The notes beneath the pieces were generated by a model that searched no databases, was not told the origin of the DNA, and saw only the letters and a program-made list of their open reading frames with translations. A program made the position numbers and the translations under genes. DNA of 37,526 nt, taken from Anaerolineae bacterium (lineage in GTDB: Bacteria; Chloroflexota; Anaerolineae; Aggregatilineales; UBA3940). Numbering within the stretch: the first letter of the stretch is position 1; each line of letters opens with the position of its first letter. Below are positions 8,843-17,703 of the stretch, piece by piece. Where the stretch lies: assembly GCA_016928235.1 (NCBI GenBank), contig JAFGLD010000361.1, forward strand, positions 1 through 37,526, read 5' to 3'.

Positions 8843-10399
8843 TCACTGCGAAGCTGTAGGAAGCGTACGCAAGGGTTCGCCGCGCAATGCGGCACGCATC
8901 GCCCGGCGATCATCCCAGGGATATTCGACAGTACCAAAGCACATGCTCTGCTCGTGACCTTTGCCACAACTGATAACAACATCACCAACTTGTGCCATCT
9001 GAACGGCTTTCAAAATCGCTTCGCCCCGGTCAGGTACACGCCAGAAAGTCTCGCCCTCTATCCCCCCCTTCTCGATACAAGCTGCCGCCGTCGCAGCCAT
9101 AATCACGTCGAGAGATTCGGTACGCGGATCCTCGGCCGTGATCACTGTCAGGTCGGCCAAATGAGCCGCGATATGCCCCATCATGACGCGCTTCTCCGGA
9201 TCACGCAGGCCGGCGCAGCCAAAGACGACGATCACCCGCCCGGTTGGGGGAATCATCAGACGCGCAGCCTCTAACGCGCGTTGCAAAGCATTAGGCGTGT
9301 GGGCAAAATCAACGATAGCCGGAAACTCCTGCCCCTCGTCGATACGCTCCATCCGGCCTGGAACCCCTTTTATTGCTTCGATCCCGGCTTTAATCGCGCC
9401 AGTGGAAATACCCAGACCGCGTGCCACAGCCACAGCAGCCAACATGTTGCTGACATTAAACTCGCCAACCAATGCGCTCTCAATAACCAGCGATTGGCAA
9501 CCGTCGATGCTGACAACCAGGCGAGTTGATGACGCTCCATAATGAATCTTGCGGGCAAACACCTGCGCGCCAGGCCGACCGGTAATGGCATAACAGAGAT
9601 GACGATCAGCAGGAATGGCCCGCAAGTAATCGGCACTGGGCGCGTCATCCAGATTGATGACCGCCAGCTTATCTGTAAATTGAGCCTTACGAGTACCCGC
9701 CATCAAGTTACGAAAAAGCATTGCCTTAGCATCACGATAATGCTCCCAGGTGCCGTGAAAATCCAGATGCTCATGCTGAATGTTGGTCACTACCGCCACA
9801 TCGAAGTCACAGGCCGCAACACGATGCTGGGCCAGCCCATGTGAAGTCGCTTCCAAAACACAGTGAGTCAAACCTGCCTTTACCATCCGACTCAGATAAG
9901 CCTGCACATCCGGGGAAGTCGGCGTTGTGACATGCAAACCGGTATCCATTTCCTCATCGCCAAGCACGGCGCTGACCGTGCTGATCATACCGGACTTGAT
10001 CCCGGCCGATTTCAGAATGCTAAAAATCAGGTTGGAGGTCGTCGTCTTGCCATCGGTGCCGGTAACACCGATCATCACCAGATTACGGGCCGGAAAACCC
10101 GCCTGAGCCGCCGCAAGATAGGCCAATGCCAGGCCGCCATCAACAACCTGAATGTAAGGTACACGGCAATCAACATCGACAGGGAGGCACTCACCAAAAA
10201 CTGCCACTGCACCACGATCAACCGCCGCCGCGATATAGGTGTGGCCATCAACCGAAAGCCCGGATCGGGCCACGAAAATTCCGCCAGGCTCTACCATCCG
10301 GCTGTCCTCGACAACCGGAGCGACAACCTCCGGATCGGCATTTACAGCGCCGATATTGAGAATATTGGGGACATAAACTAAAAGCTCCGACAGTCTCAT
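8843..10399 (-). CDS. murE: MurE-type Mur ligase (UDP-MurNAc-tripeptide synthetase-like)
   Basis: Cytoplasmic ATP-dependent amide ligase of the Mur family. MurE enzymes add the third amino acid to UDP-MurNAc-L-Ala-D-Glu in peptidoglycan synthesis. The 518 residues have the three-domain layout: an N-terminal UDP-binding part, the central P-loop domain with GVTGTDGKTTT (111-121), HVTTPTSPDVQ, TNIQHEHLDFHG and the likely carbamylated Lys in YRDAKAMLF (K225), and a C-terminal domain with GRMERI, DFAHTPNAL and CGKGHEQS. Two departures from the classic family are visible: Asp instead of Asn in the P-loop, and EDPRTES (423-429) where DAP-adding MurE has DNPR. The third residue is therefore probably not meso-DAP in the usual way; ornithine, reported in some Chloroflexota walls, is one possibility. 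It follows the atp terminator. Confidence 0.8.
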   Translation of the reverse strand: MRLSELLVYVPNILNIGAVNADPEVVAPVVEDSRMVEPGGIFVARSGLSVDGHTYIAAAVDRGAVAVFGECLPVDVDCRVPYIQVVDGGLALAYLAAAQAGFPARNLVMIGVTGTDGKTTTSNLIFSILKSAGIKSGMISTVSAVLGDEEMDTGLHVTTPTSPDVQAYLSRMVKAGLTHCVLEATSHGLAQHRVAACDFDVAVVTNIQHEHLDFHGTWEHYRDAKAMLFRNLMAGTRKAQFTDKLAVINLDDAPSADYLRAIPADRHLCYAITGRPGAQVFARKIHYGASSTRLVVSIDGCQSLVIESALVGEFNVSNMLAAVAVARGLGISTGAIKAGIEAIKGVPGRMERIDEGQEFPAIVDFAHTPNALQRALEAARLMIPPTGRVIVVFGCAGLRDPEKRVMMGHIAAHLADLTVITAEDPRTESLDVIMAATAAACIEKGGIEGETFWRVPDRGEAILKAVQMAQVGDVVISCGKGHEQSMCFGTVEYPWDDRRAMRAALRGEPLRTLPTASQ

Positions 10400-10421
10400 C
10401 AGGCAGTCACCTCTCCGCTAC

Positions 10422-10455
10422 AAAAAATAAAAACCCCTTGGCCAATGCCCAGGGG
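10422..10455 (-). terminator. rho-independent terminator after the atp genes
   Basis: On the minus strand a 9-bp stem with one mismatch (arms 10434-10442 and 10447-10455, loop of 4) is followed by TTTTTATTTTTT (10422-10433). It lies about 90 bases beyond the atpF stop and just before the MurE-like gene, so it closes the nuo-atp run. The MurE-like gene then needs readthrough or its own promoter. Confidence 0.85.
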
Positions 10456-10542
10456 CGCCTACCCTACTCTTCTTGGAATAAGTCCTCATCAAGAAACATC
10501 TGCCTGCTCAGGTATCAAACAACACTGGCCCACCAACAGATA

Positions 10543-11244
10543 TCAGGAAAGCGAAGATCGCAAGGAAGCTAATTGATGAGCGAAGCTACCATCGATCTGC
10601 CGTCCGCCAGCGCGAATGATCACGCCACCCAGGATACCAGGATCGATGTTAAACGCAATCGCATCCGTGCCGAGTTCCTTCTTAAATCGCTCCTGCTCAT
10701 CGGCAGTAAGCGGCACAGCCGTGACGACAATCAGCTCACCACCCAATCCCTTAGCCTCCGGCGGAATGCGCGTAAAAAAGTCCTCGACGATCTGATGCTG
10801 CCGATCCCCATCGAGATTGGTGCCCAACAACTGGCTGGCGGCGGCAAGACTCAACGAGACAATCTCGCCACGCATATCAGCCATCACCCGACTGCGCTCA
10901 TCGCCGGCATCCTGCCGGGCTTCTTCCAGGACACGCTGCGCATCCGCCCGTGTCTCGGTCTTGATCTGAGCGGCTAACTCATCCGCGCGGGCACGGGTCT
11001 CTCCAAGGATACGCTGTGCTTCGGATCGGGCCTCATCGAGCACTTTTTGTTTGTCAGTTTCAGCGCGGGCAAGCGCCTCCTCAGCCTTGAGGGCATTGTT
11101 CAACCCGTCAGCGATGCGCTCCTTGCGCTCTTGCAGCATCTTGAGCATCGGTTTATACAAAATAGCCCGCAAGATTAACACCAAGACGATAAAGTTGACA
11201 ACCTGCAGAAAGAGATATCCGAGGTTAATACCAAGCTTGTCCAA
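10543..11244 (-). CDS. atpF: ATP synthase subunit b with fused C-terminal delta domain
   Basis: Peripheral-stalk subunit of the F1F0 ATP synthase. Residues 1-30 form the membrane anchor (LFLQVVNFIVLVLILRAILYK). A long charged coiled coil follows to about 130, then the normal b tail (SLSLAAASQLLG). Residues 168-233 are extra and match the C-terminal domain of subunit delta/OSCP: VVTAVPLTADEQERF, then DPGILGGVIIRAGGRQIDGS. At 233 residues the protein is about 70 longer than ordinary b. The N-terminal helical bundle of delta, which binds alpha, is not visible, so it is not a full b-delta fusion of the mycobacterial type. The start is TTG at 11242-11244 with GGGGAGG upstream. No atpA, atpG, atpD or atpC follows; a terminator does. 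Confidence 0.88.
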   Translation of the reverse strand: MDKLGINLGYLFLQVVNFIVLVLILRAILYKPMLKMLQERKERIADGLNNALKAEEALARAETDKQKVLDEARSEAQRILGETRARADELAAQIKTETRADAQRVLEEARQDAGDERSRVMADMRGEIVSLSLAAASQLLGTNLDGDRQHQIVEDFFTRIPPEAKGLGGELIVVTAVPLTADEQERFKKELGTDAIAFNIDPGILGGVIIRAGGRQIDGSFAHQLASLRSSLS

Positions 11245-11288
11245 AAAAGAACCTCCCCGTCAATCCAGCTATCAGTCAAACAGAACTG

Positions 11289-11525
11289 TTAGACAACAAA
11301 CAGCAGGATTAACGCTACCACCAGCGCATAGATCGCAACAGACTCGGCAAACACAATCGCCAGGATCATATTGGTCTGAACCAGAGGAGCAGCCTCCGGA
11401 TTGCGACCAACAGCTTGCATGGCGCCCAGACCGATCAGGCCAATGCCGATGCCTGGCCCCAATGCGCCAACCATTGCCAGACCAGCACCCAGGAACTTGA
11501 GAGCCGTGACGATACTTCCTTCCAT
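11289..11525 (-). CDS. atpE: ATP synthase subunit c
   Basis: Membrane rotor subunit of F0. The 78 residues form two transmembrane helices joined by the conserved polar loop RNPEA (41-45). Helix 1 has the glycine-rich packing motif GPGIGIGLIGLGA, and helix 2 carries the proton-binding carboxylate E61 in FAESVAIYAL. The sodium-type ligand Gln of helix 1 is replaced by I28, and the Thr after Glu-Ser is Val, so proton coupling is expected. The start is the ATG at 11523-11525 with GAGGAG about ten bases away. It lies 44 bases upstream of atpF. The long 136-base gap behind it, toward atpB, has hairpin potential (CCTGAGGC at 11580-11587 and GCCTCAGG at 11637-11644), which may help set the high level of subunit c. 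Confidence 0.95.
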   Translation of the reverse strand: MEGSIVTALKFLGAGLAMVGALGPGIGIGLIGLGAMQAVGRNPEAAPLVQTNMILAIVFAESVAIYALVVALILLFVV

Positions 11526-11661
11526 AATGGATGATCTCTCCTCAAACCAAATGCATAGTGCTGAATATCGAATGAGATACCTGAGGCAAATATCCTGTTC
11601 TCGCTAAAGTAGTAAGATATCGATCCTTTAGGCAAAGCCTCAGGGAGTCGCTTAAACTTGA

Positions 11662-12756
11662 CTAATGATCGCCTCCATGACCGGCCATCGCCATACTGCT
11701 GAAAACCAGGGTCAGGATAGCAAAGACATAGGCCTGGATCGCGCCAACAAACAGCTCCAACAGATACAGCCCTACCGGAACGATAAAAGCGATCAATGTA
11801 CTGACAACAGCCAGCAAAATACCGCCTCCGAAGATATTTCCCAGAAGACGGAAGGTCAACGAGATGATCTTGACCGGTTCCAGGATCAGCTCAAACAATC
11901 CGACACCGAAATCCATGAAACCCATACCACCCCGCGCCAGGCCAGGCGTATTGACGAACTTAGCCAGATACCCCCAGCGCAATCCCATAACACCAAAGAC
12001 TTGAATAGTCACAAAGGCTACAACCGCAAGTCCCAATGGAACGTTGATATCGGTAGCTGCTGTGCGGACAAACGGAGTGACAACATATAGGTTGCTGCCT
12101 CCTTCGTGGCCTGCATCTTCATTGTGATCTTCAGATTCGGCAGGCACAAGTGTGCCGCCGGGATCTTCTACCTTGAGATAGTAGATGCCACTGTTATCGA
12201 TCTCTGCCGCCTCGAATCCTCTTCCGCCGGCCTCGGCGTGATGCAGCAAGCCGACGCTGTCCACGCCGGGAATAAAGTGCATCCAGTTTGCAGCAAGCAA
12301 GAAAATAAAGATGGTACCTGCAATCGGGAAAATCTTGGGCGCCCATTTTGCGCCCATAGTCTGCTCGCTGAGATTGTACAGAAATTCGACTAGTACCTCT
12401 ACGATATGGGAAAAACCGGTTGGGATTTCCTTCATACCAGCACGAGCGATAAGAGCTAGGGCAATCACCAGGATATCTGTCAACAGAACGGCAACTAACG
12501 TGTTGGTCAGGTAGACAGGGCTGCCAAAGAAGTCAAACCATGGCGCCGATGTCAGATTTTCGGCGGGAAGCTGAATGACAGGACGGGCGGCCTTTGGAAT
12601 GCCCAGTGCCTGCGTCTGTATCCATGGCAAGCTGAAGAACGGGATGCTGCCACAGAAAAAAGCCGACGCAGCCAGAATGACCAGCAACATAAGCAGGCCC
12701 TTCTGTCTCTGAAAGAAGTTCGGATTCTTCTGTAGTCGATCCTGATGCCCCTTCAA
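11662..12756 (-). CDS. atpB: ATP synthase subunit a
   Basis: Stator subunit of F0 with the proton half-channels. The C-terminal core is canonical: LILEPVKIISLTFRLLGNIF with the essential arginine at R303, then the last two helices ending in a GHGGDH tail. At 364 residues it is about 90-100 longer than E. coli subunit a. The extra length is a long N-terminal region with one more hydrophobic helix (residues ~18-45) and a polar loop of about 55 residues (~170-225) rich in Glu, Asp, His and Gly (ESEDHNEDAGHEGG). The start is TTG at 12754-12756 because GAGGAGAG lies at good spacing; the next ATG (codon 23) would cut the first helix. The gap back to nuoN is 163 bases and may hold a promoter. Confidence 0.93.
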   Translation of the reverse strand: MKGHQDRLQKNPNFFQRQKGLLMLLVILAASAFFCGSIPFFSLPWIQTQALGIPKAARPVIQLPAENLTSAPWFDFFGSPVYLTNTLVAVLLTDILVIALALIARAGMKEIPTGFSHIVEVLVEFLYNLSEQTMGAKWAPKIFPIAGTIFIFLLAANWMHFIPGVDSVGLLHHAEAGGRGFEAAEIDNSGIYYLKVEDPGGTLVPAESEDHNEDAGHEGGSNLYVVTPFVRTAATDINVPLGLAVVAFVTIQVFGVMGLRWGYLAKFVNTPGLARGGMGFMDFGVGLFELILEPVKIISLTFRLLGNIFGGGILLAVVSTLIAFIVPVGLYLLELFVGAIQAYVFAILTLVFSSMAMAGHGGDH

Positions 12757-12919
12757 CCGATTCTCTCCTCAACACATTTGACGACCGGATAGACAAGAAT
12801 GGGTAGCGAAAGCATGACATATAACTCCGGCGATCTTAGCATAAGAGCCTTGAGGCAAGCAAAATGTTCCATGCCTGGTGACGAACCCGCCTCACAACCC
12901 ATTCGCATAAATGCCAATC

Positions 12920-14422
12920 TCACGGCAGTGTCGATGCCACGCTATCGGCGGCGCTGATTGCCCAAGCCAGCCATGGCCCGGCTACCGTCCCGATAATCAG
13001 GATGCCCGCTCCAGTGATCGCCAACACCGCTGTATGAGCCTGCGTAACGTGGATTGGGCTGGTATCTTCGGTCTCATCCACATACATCACCTTGATGACC
13101 GTCAAATAGTAGTATAAAGCAACAATTGCATTCAGTACGGCAACGATAGCCAGCCACACATATCCGGCATCGACTGCCGCGGCGAACAGAAAGAATTTAC
13201 CAAAGAAGCCCGCCAGCGGCGGGACACCACTCAACGAGAGCAGCGCCAACACCATTGCCAGAGCCAGGTTAGGCGAGCGCCGAGACAGCCCGGCAAAGTC
13301 CTTGATCGCATCACTGCCCGTTGCGTTGCTGACAATGATCACCACGGTAAAGGCGGTGATGTTGGTGAGGACATACATAAACATGTAGAAGGCCACCGAC
13401 GCGATACCCCAGTCGCTCTGGAGAGCAACAACACCCATCAGTGTATATCCCGCCTGTGCTACAGAGCTGTAAGCCAACATGCGCTTGATGTCACGTTGGA
13501 TCAAAGCCAACAGGTTCCCCAACGTCATCGTGATGGTTGCCATAGCTGCCAGCATACTCATCCAGAACGGAGCAGCAGCTTCGGGCCACACCGCGCCAAA
13601 AACACGCACCAGAAGCACAAAGCTGGCCGCCTTGCTGGCCGTCGAGATAAAGGCCGTCACCGGCGTAGGCGCTCCCTGGTAGACATCGGGTGTCCAAAAG
13701 TGGAACGGCACAGCAGCAATCTTAAAGCCGAAACCGGCGACCAGGAGTAAGAGCGCCAACGCTAAAGCAAAACTGCCGTTTGCATCACCCAGCATTTGCC
13801 GGCCAAGCGGCTCAGCTAACGCATAAATATTGGTGACACCGGTAAAGCCATAAAGCAGACTGAGCCCATAGAGGAATAAACCTGCCGTGAAGGCGCCAAA
13901 CAGATAATACTTGATGCCTGCCTCAGCACTCTGAGGCGTATCACGCAAAAAACCGGCCAGGATATACAGACTGATCGAGGTCGTCTCCAGCGCCAGAAAA
14001 ACCATGATCAGATCACTGGCAGCACTCATCAGGCTCATCCCCATCGTTGCGACTAACACGATGGCGTGAAACTCGCCCTGCTGCCCTAGCTTGGGTACGT
14101 CGAGCGCGATCAGGCAGGTCAATCCACCTGCCAGGAGCACCATCGTCCGGAAAATCAGCGCCAGCATATCGTAGCGCAGCATCCCACCCAGGACGGGCTG
14201 CGCGAAAACCGGATCATTCACCATGCCCAACCCAACAAACAGGTTAGCAGCCATCACGATCAACGATCCAACAGCAGCCACAATCCCCACCGAGCGTCGA
14301 CGAGACGGAGCGAGGAACAGATCGGCGCTGAGGACTATCAAGAGCAGAATGAGCAGCCCGATCTCAGGCAGGATCGGAGCGACAATCTGGTAAAGCTGGA
14401 TGTTATTCTCGGCACCGAACAC
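12920..14422 (-). CDS. nuoN: NADH-quinone oxidoreductase subunit N
   Basis: Antiporter-like proton-pumping subunit of complex I, 500 residues with about 14 transmembrane helices. The key charges are present: TM5 E146 in FLALETTSISLYILAGF, TM7 K234 in FGFKIAAVPFHFWTPDVYQG, and the TM8 lysine in STASKAASF. The start is GTG at 14420-14422, directly behind the nuoM stop (TAG then GTG) with GGGAGG upstream, so translation is coupled. It is the last nuo gene of the run; atpB follows on the same strand. Confidence 0.95.
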   Translation of the reverse strand: MFGAENNIQLYQIVAPILPEIGLLILLLIVLSADLFLAPSRRRSVGIVAAVGSLIVMAANLFVGLGMVNDPVFAQPVLGGMLRYDMLALIFRTMVLLAGGLTCLIALDVPKLGQQGEFHAIVLVATMGMSLMSAASDLIMVFLALETTSISLYILAGFLRDTPQSAEAGIKYYLFGAFTAGLFLYGLSLLYGFTGVTNIYALAEPLGRQMLGDANGSFALALALLLLVAGFGFKIAAVPFHFWTPDVYQGAPTPVTAFISTASKAASFVLLVRVFGAVWPEAAAPFWMSMLAAMATITMTLGNLLALIQRDIKRMLAYSSVAQAGYTLMGVVALQSDWGIASVAFYMFMYVLTNITAFTVVIIVSNATGSDAIKDFAGLSRRSPNLALAMVLALLSLSGVPPLAGFFGKFFLFAAAVDAGYVWLAIVAVLNAIVALYYYLTVIKVMYVDETEDTSPIHVTQAHTAVLAITGAGILIIGTVAGPWLAWAISAADSVASTLP

Positions 14423-16066
14423 CTATGCACCTCCCAACAAAAGAGCAATCGGCTTCATTCCGGCACTCACCATGGTTTCCATAATAGGAGGATATAACCC
14501 AATCGCAACCAGCCAGAAGACCAGGATAGCGAGCGCGATCTTATCCAGCACCGTCACATCGCCAATGGGATCATGCCACTTGCTCTCATCGAATTCACCA
14601 AAGAAGACACGCTGTATGACACGCAGCACATAGGCCGCCGTTATCACGATCCCCAAAACAGCCAGAATGGCGATCACCGCGTAGTACCAGGCAACCTGGC
14701 CACCGGGTAGCGTCAATGATTGGGCCGACTGCCACAAGCCGACGAAGATCGGAAACTCGGCCACAAAACCGGACAGCCCAGGCATCCCCATGCTGACCAG
14801 ACCGCCGATGATAAAGGCCCCGGCCACCAACGGCATCTTGTGGCCAAAACCTCCCAGCGAGGGGATATCGCGCGTGTGGGCCCGGTCGTAGACCATCCCG
14901 ACGCAGGAGAAGAAGAGCGCCGTCATCACACCGTGGCTGAACATCTGCAATCCCGCGCCGGTCATACCGGTCAGATTCATGGTTGCAAAGCCCATGCTAA
15001 CCAACCCCATGTGCGAGACAGAAGAGAAGCCAATGACATACTTGAAATCGCGCTGCACCATGGCGATCAGTGAGCCATACACAACATTGATCAGCGTCAA
15101 ACCGATCAACCAGGGCAGATGCATCTGGGCTCCTTCGGGCAGCAGCATCACGCCAACACGCAGCGCCGCGTAAGCGCCCATCTTCATCAACACACCCGCA
15201 TGGATCATCGAGACGGCGGTCGGCGCGGCAACGTGACCATCGGGGCTCCAGTTATGGAAGGGGAAAATACCGGCCAAGACGCCAAACCCGATAAAGATGA
15301 ACGGAAACCAGGCTTTGGCGAAGCTCACCATACCACCGCCCAACACGGCTGGTAGGGTCACATAAGGCTGGTCGAAGACTCCGGCATCACGGGCCGCTAT
15401 CAGATCTTTGATATCGAAGCTGGCCGTCATGCCCGCTCCCTGAACCAGGAAATACATGGCGATCACGCCAACCAGTGCCACCACCGAGCCGACCAGGATA
15501 TAGAGCGTCAGCTTCATGGCCGCGTACTCGCGTGAGACCTTCCATCCCCAGGTAGCGATCAGGATGTACATCGGGAAGATAGCCAGCTCATAGAAGAAGA
15601 ACAGTTGGAAGATATCGAGGGCGACAAAGACACCGTAGACACCCGCCACCAGCAGCATGAAGAAGGCAAAAAACTCGCGGGGGCGGTCATCGATGTGCCA
15701 TGAGATCAGCACGCCACAGAAGGAAGCCAGCCCGGTCAGCAGCACCATCGGCGCGCTGACGCCATCGACGCCCAGGTGGTAGCTAATGCCAATCTGCGGC
15801 ACCCAGGTCCAGGGCCCATCTTCGAGGAAGAAGCCGGTCTTACCGGCAGCATAAGCCTGGTTGACCTGAAAATAGACAATCAGACTCACGCTCAGGCTGA
15901 TAAAGGTCGCCGCGGCCGCAATGCAGCGGATCGCGGTCCGCAACGAGGTAATGCGCTCTTTGTCCTTATGCGGATCGAGCCGGCCCTCGTCGGGCATCAA
16001 AAACAGGATCACCGCCGCCACGATGGGCGTGAAGGTAATGATCGTCAGGAGGAAAGGAGAGTTCAT
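14423..16066 (-). CDS. nuoM: NADH-quinone oxidoreductase subunit M, second copy (divergent)
   Basis: Second NuoM-type antiporter-like subunit, 547 residues and about 14 helices. It keeps TM5 E160 (FFFYELAIFPMYILIATWG), TM8 K295 (HAGVLMKMGAYA) and the TM12 glutamate (GFVAEFPIF). The TM7 lysine, which is K237 in the other NuoM of this window, is replaced by L264 (IGFGVLAGIFPFHNW). This is clear in the DNA (TTG codon read on the minus strand). The nearest lysine, K251, sits at the start of the helix and is not equivalent. It lies between the ordinary nuoM and nuoN. The start is the ATG at 16064-16066. The function is probably a fourth pump module, or a modified one, in an extended membrane arm. 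Confidence 0.92.
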   Translation of the reverse strand: MNSPFLLTIITFTPIVAAVILFLMPDEGRLDPHKDKERITSLRTAIRCIAAAATFISLSVSLIVYFQVNQAYAAGKTGFFLEDGPWTWVPQIGISYHLGVDGVSAPMVLLTGLASFCGVLISWHIDDRPREFFAFFMLLVAGVYGVFVALDIFQLFFFYELAIFPMYILIATWGWKVSREYAAMKLTLYILVGSVVALVGVIAMYFLVQGAGMTASFDIKDLIAARDAGVFDQPYVTLPAVLGGGMVSFAKAWFPFIFIGFGVLAGIFPFHNWSPDGHVAAPTAVSMIHAGVLMKMGAYAALRVGVMLLPEGAQMHLPWLIGLTLINVVYGSLIAMVQRDFKYVIGFSSVSHMGLVSMGFATMNLTGMTGAGLQMFSHGVMTALFFSCVGMVYDRAHTRDIPSLGGFGHKMPLVAGAFIIGGLVSMGMPGLSGFVAEFPIFVGLWQSAQSLTLPGGQVAWYYAVIAILAVLGIVITAAYVLRVIQRVFFGEFDESKWHDPIGDVTVLDKIALAILVFWLVAIGLYPPIMETMVSAGMKPIALLLGGA

Positions 16067-16084
16067 CTTACAATCCTATACGTT

Positions 16085-17677
16085 TCAAGACCACAGCTTC
16101 GTCACGGTCTGGTTGATGACTTCAACCAGCCAGGACGGGAATACACCGATGACCAACATCAGAACCAGCAGCGGCGCCATAGCGATCACCTCGCGGGCAT
16201 TGATCTCCAGCGAGCGTCCGTGCGCCATCTCGACAGCTTCCCGGTTCAGCGGGCCATGCAGCACATGGCGCACCGCCTTGAGGATGTAGGCGCCGGTGAA
16301 CAGAAGCCCCACCATGCTCAGCGCCACCATTAGCACAAATACAGATGTGCCGTTTTGATCGACCTGACCGACCGGCCAGACACCCCGCACCACCAGAAAC
16401 TCGCTGACAAAGCCGTTAAGCCCCGGCAGGCCAAGTGAGGCCATCGAAGAGAAGAGCAGGATGCCGCCGTAGATCGGCGCAACCGGCCACAGCCCACCGA
16501 GCCTGGTCAGGTCACGGGTGTGAGCGCGCTCGTAGATCATGCCGACCAATGCGAACATCGCTGCCGCGCTGAGACCATGATTGAACATCTGCAAGACAGC
16601 CCCATTAACGGCAATGATGGCATTCAGGCGGCTTTGAGGCTCGTACTGCGCCCCCAGTCCGACCCAACCGGCCGCGGCAATCGCCAAAACAACAAAGCCC
16701 ATGTGGTTGATAGAGCTGTAAGCTACCAGCCGCTTGAAATCGGTCTGAGCAAAAGCGGACAAGGCGCCAAAGACAATCGCCAGCATGGCCAGCACCGCCA
16801 ACACCGGCGCGAAGTCGTGCGCCTGCTGAGGAAAAAACGGCAGTACCAGCCGGAGAAAACCATAGGCTCCAAGCTTGAGTAGAACACCGGCCAGGATCAT
16901 CGAGCCGGCAGTAGGCGCCTCGGTATGGGCATCGGGCAGCCAGGTGTGGAACGGCCAGACCGGCACCTTGATGGCAAAGGCAAGCGTGAACAGCCAGAAC
17001 GCAACGTTCTTAATGACGTTCACATCAATGCCGATCAGCTTGCCGGTCAGCGCAGGCCACCTGACCATCAACTCTCTCAGATCAAACGTCCCCATCGTCA
17101 AGCCGATCAGCTGGATGCTGAGGAGCAGCCCCAACGAGCCGGCCATGGTATAGATGAAGAATTTGAAGCTGGCATACTGCCGGTTGGCACTGCCCCAGAT
17201 GTTGATCAGGAAGTACATCGGCACCAGGCCAATCTCCCAGAAGACAAAGAAGATCAACAGGTCAAGGGAGACAAAAACACCCAGCATCCCCATCTCCAAC
17301 ATCAAAAAGAGCGCCATATACAGCTTGACACGATCATCGACGCTCCAGGAGATGATGATCGCCAGGGGCGTGAGCAGAGTGGTCAGCAAGACCATCGTCA
17401 GGCTGATACCATCGATGCCAACGTGATAGGTGCTGTTGAGCAAGGGGAACCAGGTCGCCTGCTGCTCGAAGCAAGCACCCGCCACCAGATCGTGGCAGGG
17501 ATCGGCGTTGAACCACACCCACGCCTGCACAGCCAGTCCCAACGGGATCAGGCTGATCAGCAATGTGGTCCACCGGATCAGCGATTTACTGCGAGACGGC
17601 AAAAACAGCACCACAAGCGAGCCCGCCAACGGTACAAATGTGATCAATGTCAGGAGGTTCTGTCGTACAAAATCCAT
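16085..17677 (-). CDS. nuoM: NADH-quinone oxidoreductase subunit M, canonical copy
   Basis: Proton-pumping antiporter-like subunit of complex I, 530 residues. All hallmark charges are present: TM5 E148 (FFVFWEIGLVPMYFLINIWG), TM7 K237 (AFAIKVPVWPFHTWLPDAH), TM8 K268 (LAGVLLKLGAYG) and the TM12 glutamate (NGFVSEFLVVRG). The frame is open to 17716, but the ATG at 17675-17677 has GAGG six bases upstream and starts at the usual N-terminus, so it is chosen. It lies 87 bases downstream of nuoL, behind a structured spacer, and 18 bases before the second nuoM. Confidence 0.95.
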   Translation of the reverse strand: MDFVRQNLLTLITFVPLAGSLVVLFLPSRSKSLIRWTTLLISLIPLGLAVQAWVWFNADPCHDLVAGACFEQQATWFPLLNSTYHVGIDGISLTMVLLTTLLTPLAIIISWSVDDRVKLYMALFLMLEMGMLGVFVSLDLLIFFVFWEIGLVPMYFLINIWGSANRQYASFKFFIYTMAGSLGLLLSIQLIGLTMGTFDLRELMVRWPALTGKLIGIDVNVIKNVAFWLFTLAFAIKVPVWPFHTWLPDAHTEAPTAGSMILAGVLLKLGAYGFLRLVLPFFPQQAHDFAPVLAVLAMLAIVFGALSAFAQTDFKRLVAYSSINHMGFVVLAIAAAGWVGLGAQYEPQSRLNAIIAVNGAVLQMFNHGLSAAAMFALVGMIYERAHTRDLTRLGGLWPVAPIYGGILLFSSMASLGLPGLNGFVSEFLVVRGVWPVGQVDQNGTSVFVLMVALSMVGLLFTGAYILKAVRHVLHGPLNREAVEMAHGRSLEINAREVIAMAPLLVLMLVIGVFPSWLVEVINQTVTKLWS

Positions 17678-17703
17678 AGTGTTCCTCAGTACCGGCCACG
17701 GCC

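Noticed and set aside
11289-11525. Possible sodium-coupled c-ring, suggested by Glu-Ser and Tyr in helix 2
   Set aside because: The Gln ligand of helix 1 is Ile28 and the Thr ligand is Val, so the sodium set is incomplete; proton coupling is the better reading.
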